The notes: generated by a model not told the origin, from the sequence alone. 64,000 bases of DNA from Leucaena leucocephala (GCA_037074615.1 CM073520.1:31553527-31617526), one strand, 5' to 3'. Shown: positions 20,583 to 32,887, counted from the stretch's first letter. A program made the numbers and translations.

Positions 20583-21110
20583 GGCCTGTTTCAATAGGAT
20601 TTTAAAAATAAGCTTATGAAAAAAATGACTTTTAGGCAGTTTATAGAAAAAAGTTTTTGGAGAATAGTTTATGAAAAAAAATGATTTTGAATAAATGAGT
20701 GTTTGGATAGTTATTTCTAGAAGTATTTTTATTATTTGTAAATTACAAAAAAGGGTATGAATATTAAATGAGGAGATATAAGAGATGGGAGGAGAGAGGA
20801 GAGAGGGTATAAGAAAGAAAAGAGAAAGGGTGTAAGAAAAAGTAGGAAAGAGGAGAGAGGGTGTAAGAAAAAGTAGAAGAGATAGTGTAAGAAAAAATAT
20901 GGTAATATATTAATTAGTTAGTTTATAAGCTCTTTTACTGTTCTATAAGCTACTCTGATCAGTTTATCTGAAATTTTAGTTTTAAACTATAGTTTATTTC
21001 AAAAGCCCGTTTGAACAAATAGGGCTATTTGTTTTAAATTTTTTTCAAACCCAGGTTTTGAGTCAAACCTAAGTTTTAAATATAGATTTGACAGGTTGTC
21101 AAACACACAC
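20583..21110 (-). mobile_element. hAT-like MITE, purine-rich family, copy 2
   Basis: It starts GGCCTGTTTCAATAGG and carries the family's GGAGAGAGGAGAGAGGG tracts. It has the conserved TTTATAAGCTCTTTTACTG and TCTGATCAGTTTATCTGAAA, and ends with TTGACAGGTTGTCAAACA. The orientation is the same as 9335-9964 and 49292-49812. Confidence 0.6.
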
Positions 21111-21194
21111 ATTAACTTGCTTATATTTATACTTTAAATTAAGAATTTCTTGATATCTATTGTTTTATTTTTGTCTACTTAAATTATAGAGATC

Positions 21195-21231
21195 TGCGCG
21201 CGCGCGCGCGCACACATATATATATATATAT
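21195..21231. repeat. compound (GC)n-(CA)n-(TA)n tract
   Basis: An uninterrupted alternating purine-pyrimidine run passes from GC repeats through CACACA into TA repeats. Such GC alternation is rare in this AT-rich setting and is a classic Z-DNA-prone sequence. Confidence 0.85.
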
Positions 21232-22064
21232 ATTAATAGTGCCTTTATTTATATACGATCAAGGAAAGGAATCAAAGTGAAAAAAGGAATATTCTTTGAT
21301 AGGGAAATTCATTTTATGAGGGTAGTTGATTGAAGTTAAGAGCATATGTGTATATATGCTGCGAATATTCTTCGATTTTAAGGCAAGTATGAGGCATGCA
21401 TGGTGGTTGCAATCATGGAGTGATCAAACTTCTAAAACAATAATGTCTTGTGGAAAAAGAGTTAATTAGTCACATATTTAATATATAGGTTGTGTTAATG
21501 TAAAATGAATAAGAAATAAATTATGGCATTGAACTTTAGGGTTATCTTCTAATGAGAATCCAGCGTTACTTACTTTAGATTTGAATCTAATTTTTGTCGA
21601 ACTAAGAGGGTTAAGGCTAAAGTCATCTCAACAAATTCGTTTCCAGATATTATCCCCATATTACTTTACACGTAAGCCTAATAATTTACGTTGTGCTAAG
21701 GTTAAAATCCTCCTAAAAAAAATGTGTTTCATGATATTTGAATTTTTGTTCTTTTTTTCTTATGGGAATAAGACTATTTACTGTATCAACCAATAACTTG
21801 TATTAAGGATGTTTTATGGGTAAATATATAGTTTATATATATTTAAAGTAAATGAGAGTTAGTGTTCATGGTATAATTTGTTTTATGGGTAAATAATGTA
21901 AGAATTGAGGGTAGTTAAAAAAAATTCGGAGAAATAATTGTATTATTGTTAATTTCTATGCATACACTTGAAAGGATTCTTTCTTTCTCTTTTTATTATT
22001 ATTATTATTATTATTTTAAATATTACTCTTTTTAGGTTATATATAAATTTTTTGTATATTTCCT

Positions 22065-22300
22065 CCTATCTTTAATATAAGAGTTAATTAATTTTTTTAG
22101 ATATATTAAATAAGCTAAATAAATAAATTAATTATAACATAATCTAACCCCTCAAAAGAAATTTATATTATATATACTCTTTAATCTATCTAAATTAGTT
22201 AAATAAATTTTATATTATTTATAATTAACTGATTTATTTTATTTCTATAATTTATTAAAAAATTACATAGATTTTATATTAAAGACTGAAAATAGTATTA
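22065..22300. mobile_element. Stowaway-like MITE relic
   Basis: The left words CTCCTATCTTTAATATAAGA and GAGTTAATTAATTTTTTTAG have inverted counterparts at the right (TTAAAAAATTACATAGATTT, TATATTAAAGACTG). Similar sequences occur at about 48600-48850, 50080-50230 and 56995-57230. Ends are eroded. Confidence 0.4.
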
Positions 22301-23567
22301 TTTTAATTATGATTAAATTGATCCTACTTCAACTATAATTAGATTAACAGTGCAATTATTGCCTCAACCAGTTTAATAATTAGTATATTTTTTTTAATTA
22401 CTTTGCTTGTTGTTAGTTGTTGTTGGGCTGCCTATTGAATAGATCATGTGATGATGTGAACGTTCTCTTCTTATGATAGATCGTTATTTTAAGGTATTGG
22501 GCTTCAACCGAAAGCCCAATTGAAATAATTGAACACCGTTTAAGTTTTGTTAACCAACAAAAGATAATTATTACATGAAAGAAGTATTATTTTATTATAA
22601 TTCTAGTTATAGTATTTAAAGAAATATTCTAATTTTTGAGTACTTAAATTTATATCTGAAAATAATAGATGACTCGTCCTGCTTAATATTAGTATCGCAT
22701 AGGAAGAAGGAAAATTTGACCTTACCTTTAAATTATGGGTGAGACTAACCATTTTCTAAATATTTTTATACAAAAAAAATAAAAGATAATTATTATCAAC
22801 CTAATATATACATATAATATATATATATAAACTCTAACAAATTGCACTTTTATTAAAAATTAGAAATTTTGATTTATAAGACTTATATCTAGTAATTATA
22901 ATATTGAAACAGTTAATGTTCAGAATTTATTTTTATACGGCTGAAAAAAAATTGAAGAACTAATTTTTCAATTTTTTTAGACTGTTAGTTTCCACATTAG
23001 TAAACGAAATATTATAATTTGTAATTGAGAAGAAAATAGCACTAATCTTAATATTTTTCTACAGATAATACGATAAATTAATGGATCTCAGAAAAGATTA
23101 ATAAGTCTCTCAGAGGATATTCTGTCGGCATTATTATCTGAATAATTCCTGTTATCAAAATAATTCATTACTCCTATGATTTAACTAAATAGATGTTGGA
23201 GTTGGTAAATATATAATTATAAATTGTTCACAATACACATAATAGAAAAATAATATTGATTTTACCTTGTTTTTAAATATATATATATATATATATATAT
23301 TAGATAATTTAAAAGTAAACTTATTTTTTTTTAAGCTACAAATGTGTCTTCCTTCTTTTAACTTTTCGATGGAGATTGGATAATTGAATTTAGAAATTTT
23401 AAATAAAAAAAAATAAAAATTTTCTATTTTAGAACAAAAATATGTGAGTCCAAGTTGAGATTAGTTTATAATTTATTATTTAGGTGAACTAATTGGGTTA
23501 GGTTGCCTCCTAACCAGTACCTAATTACACGAGAGAACCCACCAAAGTTGCAAGTTGGCGATGTTAA

Positions 23568-23605
<38 letters not shown>

Positions 23606-25817
23606 AAAATTACGAAAGAAATTTGCAACGAGAAAGATGGACAAAAATACATTAAAATAAATCCAATATCTTACACCATCTAATTAAATTGCAATATGAA
23701 ATCTATATAAAAAAAATAGCTCTTAATTAGAAAAGGTTATAATAGTGAAAAATAAATATTATAATCATTTACATTCTATTGATTAATAAAATCCCAAACA
23801 AAATTTTTGTCCCAAAAAACAATCCCAAATAATATAGAATAACTCTCAAACAATAGTTAAAATTACTGAAAAACCCCTCCTTAAAATTTTTATTGCTCAA
23901 AAATACCTAAAATTTGTTTAAAGATCCAAATCCTTGAATGGGCACAACTCTTCTTTAATTATGTATAATATTTTTTTAATTATATGAATTTTTTTTCTAT
24001 TTTAAAGACTTTTATATACAGTTGAGATATATTACACCTAATTAAAAAAAAATTATATTAGTTAAAGATGAGTCCCGTATGTCTTATTTCAAAAGTAAAA
24101 CATAAGATTTTTGTATATAGATAAAGGTATATTGTATATACATAAGTGTTCTTGGCCTATTAATGAATGGCTTGGTCACAAGTGGGTGCATTTCACCTAT
24201 ACTTGGTAAAAGAGTATGGGTGAAATGTCATTCAAAAAGAGCTTGGGAAAGCTCTATTTGTTGCATGGCCGGGGGATTAATTTCTAGCTTTAGTTAGGGG
24301 ATACTTTTGGATATAAATTTCCTAACTAAAAATTGTTGTTATACATAACTAAAAAATAATTATACTAATTAAAAATGAGTTATACTCGTTGGTCCTAAAA
24401 TAAATTTTAAATACTTTTAGATAATAAAAATTTTAATGGGAGATTTTTTTAGTAATTTTCTCCAAACAAAATAGTCTATCCATTATACTTCATTTGGGTT
24501 CATTCCACCCTTTTTGTTATTGAATGTTCCATTTCATTTCATGATGAATTCCTAGAGGCAATAAACAGGAAAATATCCTAAGTTAGCAAAGGTCCGTTAG
24601 GTAATTTATAATGTCAATATTCCAATCTTTTATTTAATGGAAAATAATATTAAATACCAAAGGGATGTATTTTCTTAAGAAAAATTCCCAATTTTTAAAG
24701 GTGGAAAACATTTCTCATGTTTAAGTGGAAATTTGATTCCCCTTTGAACTCCTATATTTCTTTTGGACCAAACATATCAACCTCAAAATCTTTCTTTTTT
24801 CCTAAAATTTATCAAGCATCACAATAAGTTTGTGTCTGCAATATACATGGAGGCAATAGACTCTTGTGTTACTTAATCCCCATTTGGTTTAAAGAATCAT
24901 AAGGAATGTAATGTAATATAATGGTAAGGAATGTAATACTTTCTCATATTTTTAATATACGAATTAGATAATTAATTTATATATTAAAAAATTAATTAAA
25001 TTAATTATTTATATTAAATGTTAGTTTTATTAGAATATCATTTATAAATATGCATTGTAATTTCTTCTTGATAAAAAATCTTTTATTATAGACAAATGGT
25101 AGGAATATTTTAAAAAATTTATAAATTTAAGAAATAATATTGATTAAAATCTTATATTTATAACTAAAATATACCCTTTATCTAAATCATATGTTTAGGA
25201 TCAGAGGTATATATAGTATAACAAAATGGTGATTACAGAGCATTTGTTTGGTACGCTATTGAGGAATAATGCAATGAAATTTATATTTTATCTAAAATAA
25301 AAATAAATATAAAATGATTTTTCTAACTTATTTTTTTATATAGATCAGTATATTCACCGTAAGTAACAATAACTAATTCCTTTGCCATGGAACTTCCACT
25401 TAGACATAAATGTCTGATTTTTCTAACTCTTTGAGGGTAAAAAATAGAGAGTATAAATGTCTAAATGATGATTAATTGAGAATATAGATATCTATAGATA
25501 GATTCATATATAAGTTTGAATATGGATCACAATCAAAATAATCTAAAAAAAGATTACATGATTTGTTGTAATCTATGAGTATCATAATCAAAATTTTATT
25601 GAATTACTGTGCCAATTAAACGCATTGAATTAGTTGAATGCATCAGTATTACAGCTAATACTCATATAAAATTGAACGAAACGTGCTATTATTGTGTGCT
25701 GTGCATAGACAAAAGTCAAAAAGAACATTTACTGTCTGATACTAAAGGTACTTAGAAATCTTAATTAAAGTGAAAAAAAGTCACTTTTTGACCCAAAGAA
25801 GTAGGGAAAAGAAGAAA

Positions 25818-25834
25818 GGGGGGGGGGGGGGGGG
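25818..25834 (+). repeat. homopolymer of 17 G
   Basis: Seventeen consecutive G follow GAAGAAA. This is the longest G run in the window, in a region otherwise poor in G+C. Confidence 0.9.
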
Positions 25835-26233
25835 CTTAGCATGAGAGTCTCCAAGGCATGGCTTGTGCGTTGTTCTTTCCAGTTGTTCCATTGGACATCA
25901 GATCTGTATTCTTCACTAAAAGTCAGATTTCCATTTCATATGACAACGACCTTCATTATTCCTTTTCTATTTCTTCTTTTATTTCTTTCATTTTGATTTA
26001 TGCCTAAGTGTGTGTTTAGTTTTGACAAAATTTAGTTTTATAAAAATTTTAAAATAAATAATTATATTTGTTTAAAAGGACTTTTAGACTAAACCATAGT
26101 TTAAAACTAAGGTTTCAGATAAACTGATTAGAGTAACTTATGGAACAGTAAAAGAGATTATGGACTAACTAATTACTATATTACCCATACTTTTTCTTGT
26201 ATCGTCTCTCATTTCTCTTCTACACCATATTTC

Positions 26234-28012
26234 TGTTGGAAATCGTGCCCTAGGGGCCAATCATTGTCTTATGAACATTATTGATTTATGAATTTATTAA
26301 TTGAGTTATCATATTATTTGCATGTTTACTATGATGATCATCCTTGGATAATTCATGATATTATCCTAAATGTCCCTGGTTGATCATCTCTACGGGAGCA
26401 CAGATGAAATAAGACCAGTATGACTTTGAAGATGTATAGAGATATAAATCAAAGTCATAAGCACATGTAAGAGTACAAGGTGCTGGACCGACCCGCTATG
26501 AGAGAACTGCATGGGTAACGTCATAAGCTTCTCTAATATACAAACCATGTCAATACGCCATTTGACCTGAGATCATCATGGATTCCTACATGACAAAACG
26601 CTGAGCTTTGACCTAGTCAAAAGTCACTTTTGACCGAGTGATCATAAAGACTATGTTCGGCATTAGTGGTTTTTCATGCGGAGGAATGTGAATGGTCAAG
26701 AAGGAATTTGTCCCTCACATTCGTAGAGAGATATTACTGGACCCCTCGATGAGTGAGTCTGAGAAATGTATGGCCATACTGTAATGGAAAGGTAGTTCCA
26801 TTTCTATAGTCAGACTACTCAGGGATCGAGAAAGTAACGGTCAGGAATAGGAGGATGACATTATCCATGCCTCATCCATGACCAAAATATCGCGTGATAG
26901 AAGGGACATGATATGGTTGTATAAAAGGTTACATCGTTTATCGATTCTCATATGATTTGGGTAGTCGTTATGTCTTGCTAGAGACCGCTTGCGACTTGTG
27001 GGCTAGTATAGCAAATGGCCCACTGCCAACTTCATATGGGCCTACAGGGTCGCACACAAAATAGCCCAACACGAGCTATGATGTCCAGATTCATTGAATC
27101 TAAGACATGTCCAGATTCAATGAATGATCCAGGATAGATGTATATATATTTATTTATATTTATATTCGTATATATATATAAATTCGTATATATACATTAT
27201 ATGTATATATGAGATTTAATTTATAAGGATAAATTAAATCTCTATCACGTTTGAAATTCGAAATTCAAATTGATAGGATATCTCATATAAGAGATATTTA
27301 TAAGATTTAATTTATAAGGATAAATTAAATCTCTTTCATGTTTGAAATTCAAAATTCAAATTGATAGGATATCTCAAATTTGATTTATGAGAATAAATCA
27401 AACATAGTTCAGTCTCATCTTTATTTAAAATTAAATAAATGGGTAATTAAATCTGTGGGACGATTTGATATTATTTATTTAATTAGTTTCTTATAAAATT
27501 ATACAATATATGATATTGTATTAATTTTGGAATTAATATAAGATTAACTCCAAAATCCAATTCGGTTGACAGAGAAAAACGTATAGCATCCTATATATCT
27601 GATTTTGGGAGCTGCGTTTTGCACAGAGAAACATATAAAACATAGAAAGGCCGAAGGGGACTCTGCAAAAGGTTTGCAGATAAGAAACTGCCGAAACAGA
27701 GACGGAGAGGACGAACTCTTGAGAAAGCCCTGGAGGGACAAGAGACGCTAGCATGTCGTTCGTGGTTGTAACGCTGTTCGTGTGGATACCAGTAGAGGAA
27801 GCCGACCTGAGTCGTCGACTTCTTGAGATCAGAAAGGGAGCACGAGCTGCAGAGAGAAGCTGTGAACGTCGCGACCGAAAGCTGTGGAAGTCGCTGAGGC
27901 ACACTAAGGGTAATACTTCTTTCCACTTGACTTAAACACATACGGTAGATCCTGGCAAGGAATGGAAAAATTTTTAAATTAATTTCCGCTGCGTGTCTTC
28001 CAATTCCTTACA
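26234..28012. mobile_element. solo LTR of a Copia-type retrotransposon
   Basis: The 1,779-bp block starts TGTTGGAAATCGTGCCCTAG and ends TTCCGCTGCGTG followed by CCAATTCCTTACA, a familiar Copia LTR ending. It has TG...CA termini and a perfect 5-bp target duplication, ATTTC, at 26229-26233 and 28013-28017. No gag, pol, primer-binding site or second LTR is present, so it is best read as a solo LTR left by recombination. It interrupts a MITE and is therefore younger than it. Short frames inside (27533-27941) are not genes. Confidence 0.82.
27205..27380. repeat. internal tandem duplication within the solo LTR
   Basis: Two adjacent units of about 95 and 80 bp share ATTTAATTTATAAGGATAAA, TTAAATCTCT, CGTTTGAAATTC/CATGTTTGAAATTC and TTGATAGGATATCTCA. 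The second unit differs at a few bases. Confidence 0.75.
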
Positions 28013-28689
28013 ATTTCCTCTCTCATTTCTTTTCTATACCATCTCTCCTCTCTCTTTTCTTTTTTATATTATCTCTCCTCTCTCATCCTCTTCTACACTC
28101 TCTCTCCTCACTCATATGTTATCTCTTATCTCTCCTCTCTCATCTGTCATCTTTTATCTCTCCTCTCTCATATGTCATCTCTTATATCTCTTATCTCATA
28201 TATTTAATAATCATACATTTTTTTCGTAATTTACTAATAAGAAAAGTACTTTTGGAATAATTATCCAAATACTCACTTATTCAAAATTATTTTTTTTCAT
28301 AAACTCTTCTCCATAAATATTTTTCTAAAAGCTATCTAAAAATCTTTTTTTTTCATAATTTTTTTTTAAAATTTTATCCAAGCCTAAATCTCTATACCTC
28401 ACCTTCTTTTAGACGCACATTTCTATTATTAACTACTCCATCACGTCCTAGATGTTTGAGCTTTGATCGATTTTTATGTCTTATGTAAAATTTCAATCTC
28501 CTTTGTAGCAGATAACTCTTTTAATATAGTTTTTTGTTAATCCATAAGATAAAGACTTTGCTTAAAAGATATTGATTCCTTCCATTTGATCTAACTAATG
28601 GTGGTTATCACAAGTAAATTTTACTTACAAGTGAATACATCCTATTTACATCGCCATGATTAGTTGGTTTTAATTTTTTTTTCTTTTTT

Positions 28690-28925
28690 GTTAGGACATA
28701 AACTTTTATATTTATTTTTTGACTACTAAACTTTAGTATATTGCGTATTACTTCCTTGAACTATAAAAATTTAAAATCAAGACCATAAAGTTTCAAATTT
28801 TGACCCTGTTCTAAATATGACCACCTGTTGGTCAAAATATGAAACTTCAGGGTATTGGTTTTAAATTTTTATAGTTCAAAGAAATGATGTGTAACACACA
28901 CAAAGTTCAGGGAGATTTTTTAGAT
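28690..28925. mobile_element. fold-back MITE
   Basis: TTGAACTATAAAAATTTAAA near 28764 is inverted as TTTAAATTTTTATAGTTCAA near 28860. The arms extend outward through AAACTTTAGTATATTGCGTA against its degraded mirror, and inward to ATTTTGACC...GGTCAAAAT, giving a palindrome centred near 28812. The family is not identified. Confidence 0.65.
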
Positions 28926-29398
28926 TTTAATTTTTTTTTTAACAAAAACATATAATAGAAAAAATTATTTTTTAAGAAATTAAAATTGTTAATAATTAAC
29001 TAATAAGTTGTTGGTTGAAATGGTAAGTGGTATAGTTTGTAAGGAGAAGGATACATATTTAAATCTTATGAAATACAATTATTAAAAGAAATAAAAAAAA
29101 TTTGCACTCTAAACTTTGAAATGATAAACCCTTAATTAAATAACAAAGAAAATTTGTTGATAATCAATCATATAAAGTGAAGAATTAATTAGTACAAATA
29201 AGAACATGATTTTTGGCTGAATTGTAATTGTAACTAGGAATAGAAGCTTCGTGGTTGTTCTATACATGAATTTAATTCATAGAAACTTTTTTAGGCCTTT
29301 CACCCCACACTTTTCCGTTCAGTATATCAGACTATCCCTGGCAGGCACATATCTATTTATCTATTAATGTATAACTTGTAACTATACATCTTCTCATT
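28926..29398. other. promoter region of the SOFL gene
   Basis: This is AT-rich sequence between the fold-back MITE and the CT-rich leader. No clear TATA box can be chosen; CTATTTATCTATTAATGTAT near 29353 is the best candidate. Confidence 0.35.
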
Positions 29399-29434
29399 CA
29401 TCTCTCTCTCGCGTTCTCTCTCTCTCTCTCTCTC
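29399..29434 (+). promoter_or_regulatory. CT-repeat in the SOFL leader
   Basis: A CT dinucleotide run interrupted by GCGTT ends about 30 bp before the start codon. Such pyrimidine tracts are common near plant transcription starts and in leaders. It is also a likely length-variable microsatellite. Confidence 0.6.
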
Positions 29435-29461
29435 TAACATTCTTCTTTCTTTCTTTCAAAA

Positions 29462-29812
29462 ATGGAGTCTTCGAGACAAAGCATGGGTGCAGAAGGATGC
29501 AGCAGCAGTGAATCAGGTTGGACCATGTACTTAGCGTCTCCCATGGAAGATGATTGCAGCAACATTGAGAACGAAGAAGATGGCCTCTATGGTGACAACA
29601 ACAGCAGCAGAAGAAGAATGAACGATAAGAGAGATGAAGAAGACAGTGACGATTCCATGGCTTCTGATGCTTCATCTGGCCGCCCAACCCATCATAGCAA
29701 CAATAAGAAAGACAAGAAAGATCATCATGGAGGATTTGCAGGCAAGTCTTGTTCATCATCATCTAATAAGAAAGACAAGAAACGGCTTGATAGTAATAGT
29801 AACAGTAAGTAA
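29462..29812 (+). CDS. SOB FIVE-LIKE (SOFL) family protein, at least exon 1
   Basis: The 116-residue frame carries both signature blocks of SOFL proteins, plant-specific regulators linked to cytokinin levels. The A block is CSSSESGWTMYLASP at about residues 13-27. The B block is DDSMASDASSGRP at about residues 63-75. The rest is acidic, then lysine-rich (NNKKDKKDHH, SNKKDKKRLD), as in the family. A near-perfect 5' splice site (ACA then GTAAGT at 29805) lies eight nucleotides before the stop. The mature protein probably continues in a short second exon. One candidate begins after TTTTGGTAG at about 30001 and ends near 30065; another begins after CTTTCAG at about 29870. I list the unspliced frame because the second exon cannot be settled here. 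Confidence 0.82.
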   Translation: MESSRQSMGAEGCSSSESGWTMYLASPMEDDCSNIENEEDGLYGDNNSSRRRMNDKRDEEDSDDSMASDASSGRPTHHSNNKKDKKDHHGGFAGKSCSSSSNKKDKKRLDSNSNSK

Positions 29813-31870
29813 TAACAGCGCAGAATCACAAAAATTGTTTCTTCTTTCATGATGCTTTCAGTTTTGAAACAAGCATCATCATCTTCTTCATATCTTTGGA
29901 TTTTTTTTGTTCATTTCGAGTTTCGAAACATTCTCAAAACAATTAATATTCTTTAGTTTCTGGAGTTTTAGTTTCGGATGTTAATGATTATTCTTTTGGT
30001 AGTGAAGAATGTATATGAGCAAAGAAGATACATGTTGAAACACTCATCAGCAAAGCCTTTTTAAGTTCTTCTGGAAATGGAGTGATTTCTGAAGAAGATG
30101 GTTTCATGGCCTTCCATTTTTGACTTCTCCAGATTTTCTCTCTCTTTCTCCATGTATCATGTTGGAAAAGGAAAAAAGAATATAATCCCATTTCAGTTAA
30201 CAATTGACCTTGCTCGAAAATTTTTGAATCACTTGACAATTTCAATATTTGGTCTTGTTTGTTTCAACGTCAAAATACCTAAATTTCAATGGATTTTAGT
30301 TGAGAGAAATTTCTATCTTAAATTTGTACCCAACAAAATTATCCAAAAAAATTATCTTAAATTTATAATTTTTTAAACTATTATTATTAATTTATTGTAT
30401 ATATTAAAGGGTTCCAACAAAATGACTAATTTTCAGTGTAAATCATATAAAGGGGTATTTTTGAAATACCAACACATTTTTTTTATAAATAATAATTACC
30501 TTAACTAATTTTCTTAAGTTGTATTTGATATAAGGGATTTGGAGAGGAGGAAAAAGGAAGAGAGGGGAGAGATTTTGTTCATTTTCCCCATCTAGATTGC
30601 TAAAGTTGTTAGGAGGGGAGGGAATTAGCTATATAAAAGAAATAATTTTAAAATCTCTCCCCTCTCCACTCTTTCATTGAGTTAAACACATCCTTAATTT
30701 ATATATATTAAGGTGTATTTTGTTTAATTTTTAAAAAATAGATTCTAAAAAATGATTTTAAAGTAATTTTAGATAATAGATTTTACATAACAAGTGATTT
30801 TAAAGAAATTATATTTTAAAATTCCTCCCCTTCCCTCTATTAAGTCAAACACAATTTTATTTTTTATAAATTAATTTATCTAAGCTCCTATGTTTAAGAT
30901 GTGAGATAGTATTAGTTTTGAAAAATTTGTGGGAACCAATAGATATTAAGATATCTTTGGAGTAAATGAAATTTTACTTCAAAAAACAAAAGTTGGTGTG
31001 ACGTCAATGACAAACTCATCAATAGCACAGATTAAAGGTAAACAATAAGTCAACATGGTAAGCTTGTGCAAAATTGGGTAAAATGGGGGATCTAAAAGGG
31101 AATAACTAAGAATAATATATTTGCCGCTAATTAATATTCTGAAAAAATAAAAGCTTGGCCAAATGATTGTGGCTTTTGGTATGGATTGAGCTGTTAGCCA
31201 GAAAGGAAAAAGGAGAATGCGAGAATGCGACAAAAGATAATTGAAGAGATATCCCAAAACTTCCAAATAATTATGATTCATGGACATGTGTTTTTCTGCT
31301 ACTACACAATCAGCTAATATATATGAAGCAACCCATTTGTTGTGTGAGTGTGTTTTGCGCTGGAAAGAGAGCAACGTCTCACATAGCTACACAAATGACA
31401 ACTAGAACCACCAACAAAGTTCTCTTTTTTATTTTTCTTTCTGAGCTAACTTTCCAAACAAGGGACACAAAATGAAACAGCAAGGCATTTGGTAGTTTCA
31501 GGCTGTATAATACATGAAAGCATATATATATGTATGTATATATATACATATATATGTATATATATATATATACATGGCTTGATAGGAATCATAAGAATAT
31601 AATATTCTTATAAAGTTTCTCTTTTGTCCACATGTTATAAAGGGAAAATTAAAAACAAAACAGAGAACATGATGATTCTGCTGATTATTAACAGAAGATC
31701 ACATAGGTTGTCATGCTTGTATGTATGTCCCAATTTCAGTGCCATTCATGCTGTAATTCTTTATCCATATATAAAATACATAGAACTGCTTTTTCTGTGT
31801 TTATGAATTAGTATGCGTCCCATTTCAAAGGTCTGATTATTTAAATAGGCTTGAACATGGGTATAGATAA
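29813..31870. other. intergenic spacer between SOFL and PGD
   Basis: The first 250 bp probably contain the SOFL second exon and 3' region. Beyond are degraded MITE-like pieces (30520-30690 with GGAGAGGAGG and its mirror CCTCTCCACTC; 30717-30860) and a TA/TG microsatellite at 31520-31574. A 131-codon open frame at 30979-31374 (-) has no recognisable domain and is not called. Confidence 0.45.
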
Positions 31871-31874
31871 CGAT

Positions 31875-32045
31875 ACAAGGGTCTCACCAGGTGGGGTCTG
31901 CGGATGAGGGAATAGATATACATAGCTCAAACACCCCCCACAACACCCACAGCAAAGAGACTATTTTCAAGACTTTAATCTAGCAACAACCTTATCACAC
32001 GCTAAGGCTACAACACTTACACTAATAGCACAACGTAATAAAATG
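31875..32045 (-). mobile_element. SINE-like (tRNA-derived) relic
   Basis: The plus-strand words CACCAGGTGGGGTCTGCGGA, AAGAGACTATTTTCAAGACT and ATCACACGCTAAGGCTACAA match, in order, the layout of a common eudicot SINE read backwards (GGTGGGGTCTG, then GAGGCTGTTTCCAAGACTC, then a tRNA-like end). On the minus strand the region around AGATTAAAGTCTTG stands where a B box would be, and TAGCCTTAGCG where an A box would be. It is quite diverged. Identification is from memory of the consensus. Confidence 0.5.
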
Positions 32046-32094
32046 TGAAGTGTTTTTAAGTAATTCTCAGTGAATTATGGAATAAAACTAGTAC

Positions 32095-32377
32095 TGTCTC
32101 CAATCCTAAAATATAAGAGCTAAACAAGGGGTTCACTTTGATCTTAAACATAATATCTCAATTTACTTTATCTCCCAAATTTATAATTTTCTCCCAAAGT
32201 ATCTATATTGATTATATATATTAAGAGGACTCCAAATCAGGAGATAGTTCCAATACACATGATTAATAAGGGTAATTTAAGAAAACTAATACAAATTGTT
32301 ACTTATAACTAATTTAACTAATTTCTTTAATATCCGCAAATTAGTTATCTAACTCCTATATTAAAGATAAGAGGTAG
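32095..32377. mobile_element. Stowaway-like MITE
   Basis: The left end TACTGTCTCCAATCCTAAAA and the right end, read inverted, TACTACCTCTTATCTTTAAT, continue into ATATAAGAG and ATATAGGAG. Both ends sit at a TA dinucleotide (AG-TA-CT), as expected for Tc1/mariner-derived Stowaway elements. The interior is AT-rich with no frame. Confidence 0.6.
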
Positions 32378-32887
32378 TACTTCATAAAAAACTGCATTAT
32401 TACTGTCAGAATGTTAAGTTAAAATCATCTGATAAATTGTACAGTTTTCTAGGTAATTTCGGATCAATGACCTTGAACCTTGTGTTATTGCTCATGACAC
32501 AATTATTCTTGAATTTCCTACCTTCAATGTTCTTATAAGACAATATTGACACAACAAACTTTGAAAGGAAAACGCATTGGCCCTGAAAACCAACGCCCAC
32601 AGAGAAGAAAAAAGAAGAGGGCAAAAAGCATTAAACATAGCGAAAATACAACACCTGACACTTCATGTTCTTTTAAACGAAGAAAGGCAACATAAACAGG
32701 GATTAACAGAGCAGAGCAGATATATAATTAAACAAATTGGAACTACAAAACCAAGCTCATTATAGATATAATGAAATAAAATTTCACCACATTGCAGTTA
32801 TTTAAGCTCCACTCAAAAATATATTCTTGAGCAGAAAATGTTACATTTATTCAGAGTTTGAAAGTGTGGATAAAAATGTAGGAAACC

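Larger units (their letters stand above)
21232..26004. other. long AT-rich intergenic region
   Basis: No gene was recognised. Visible contents are TA microsatellites at 23277-23300 and 23571-23602, an ATT triplet run near 21995, and a loose direct repeat between about 24025-24100 and 24335-24415. A somewhat GC-richer patch lies at 24165-24290. The poly-G run at 25818 and a Stowaway-like relic at 22065 are listed separately. Confidence 0.45.
26005..28390 (+). mobile_element. hAT-like MITE, purine-rich family, copy 3, split by a solo LTR
   Basis: The left half (26005-26233) contains AACAGTAAAAGAGATTATGG and ATTACCCATACTTTTTCTTG. The right half (28018-28390) resumes with the CTCTCCTCTCTC tracts and TTACTAATAAGAAAAGTACT, then TTTATCCAAGCC. 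Taken together they read like the continuous copy at 35187-35675. The flanks GCCTAAG and GCCTAAA may be remnants of a target duplication. Confidence 0.65.

Noticed and set aside
27533..27941. Overlapping open frames of 60-123 codons
   Set aside because: They lie inside the solo LTR and have no protein-family resemblance.
30979..31374. 131-codon open frame on the minus strand
   Set aside because: No domain, hydrophobic low-information composition, and spacer-like base composition. I found no promoter or splice context.
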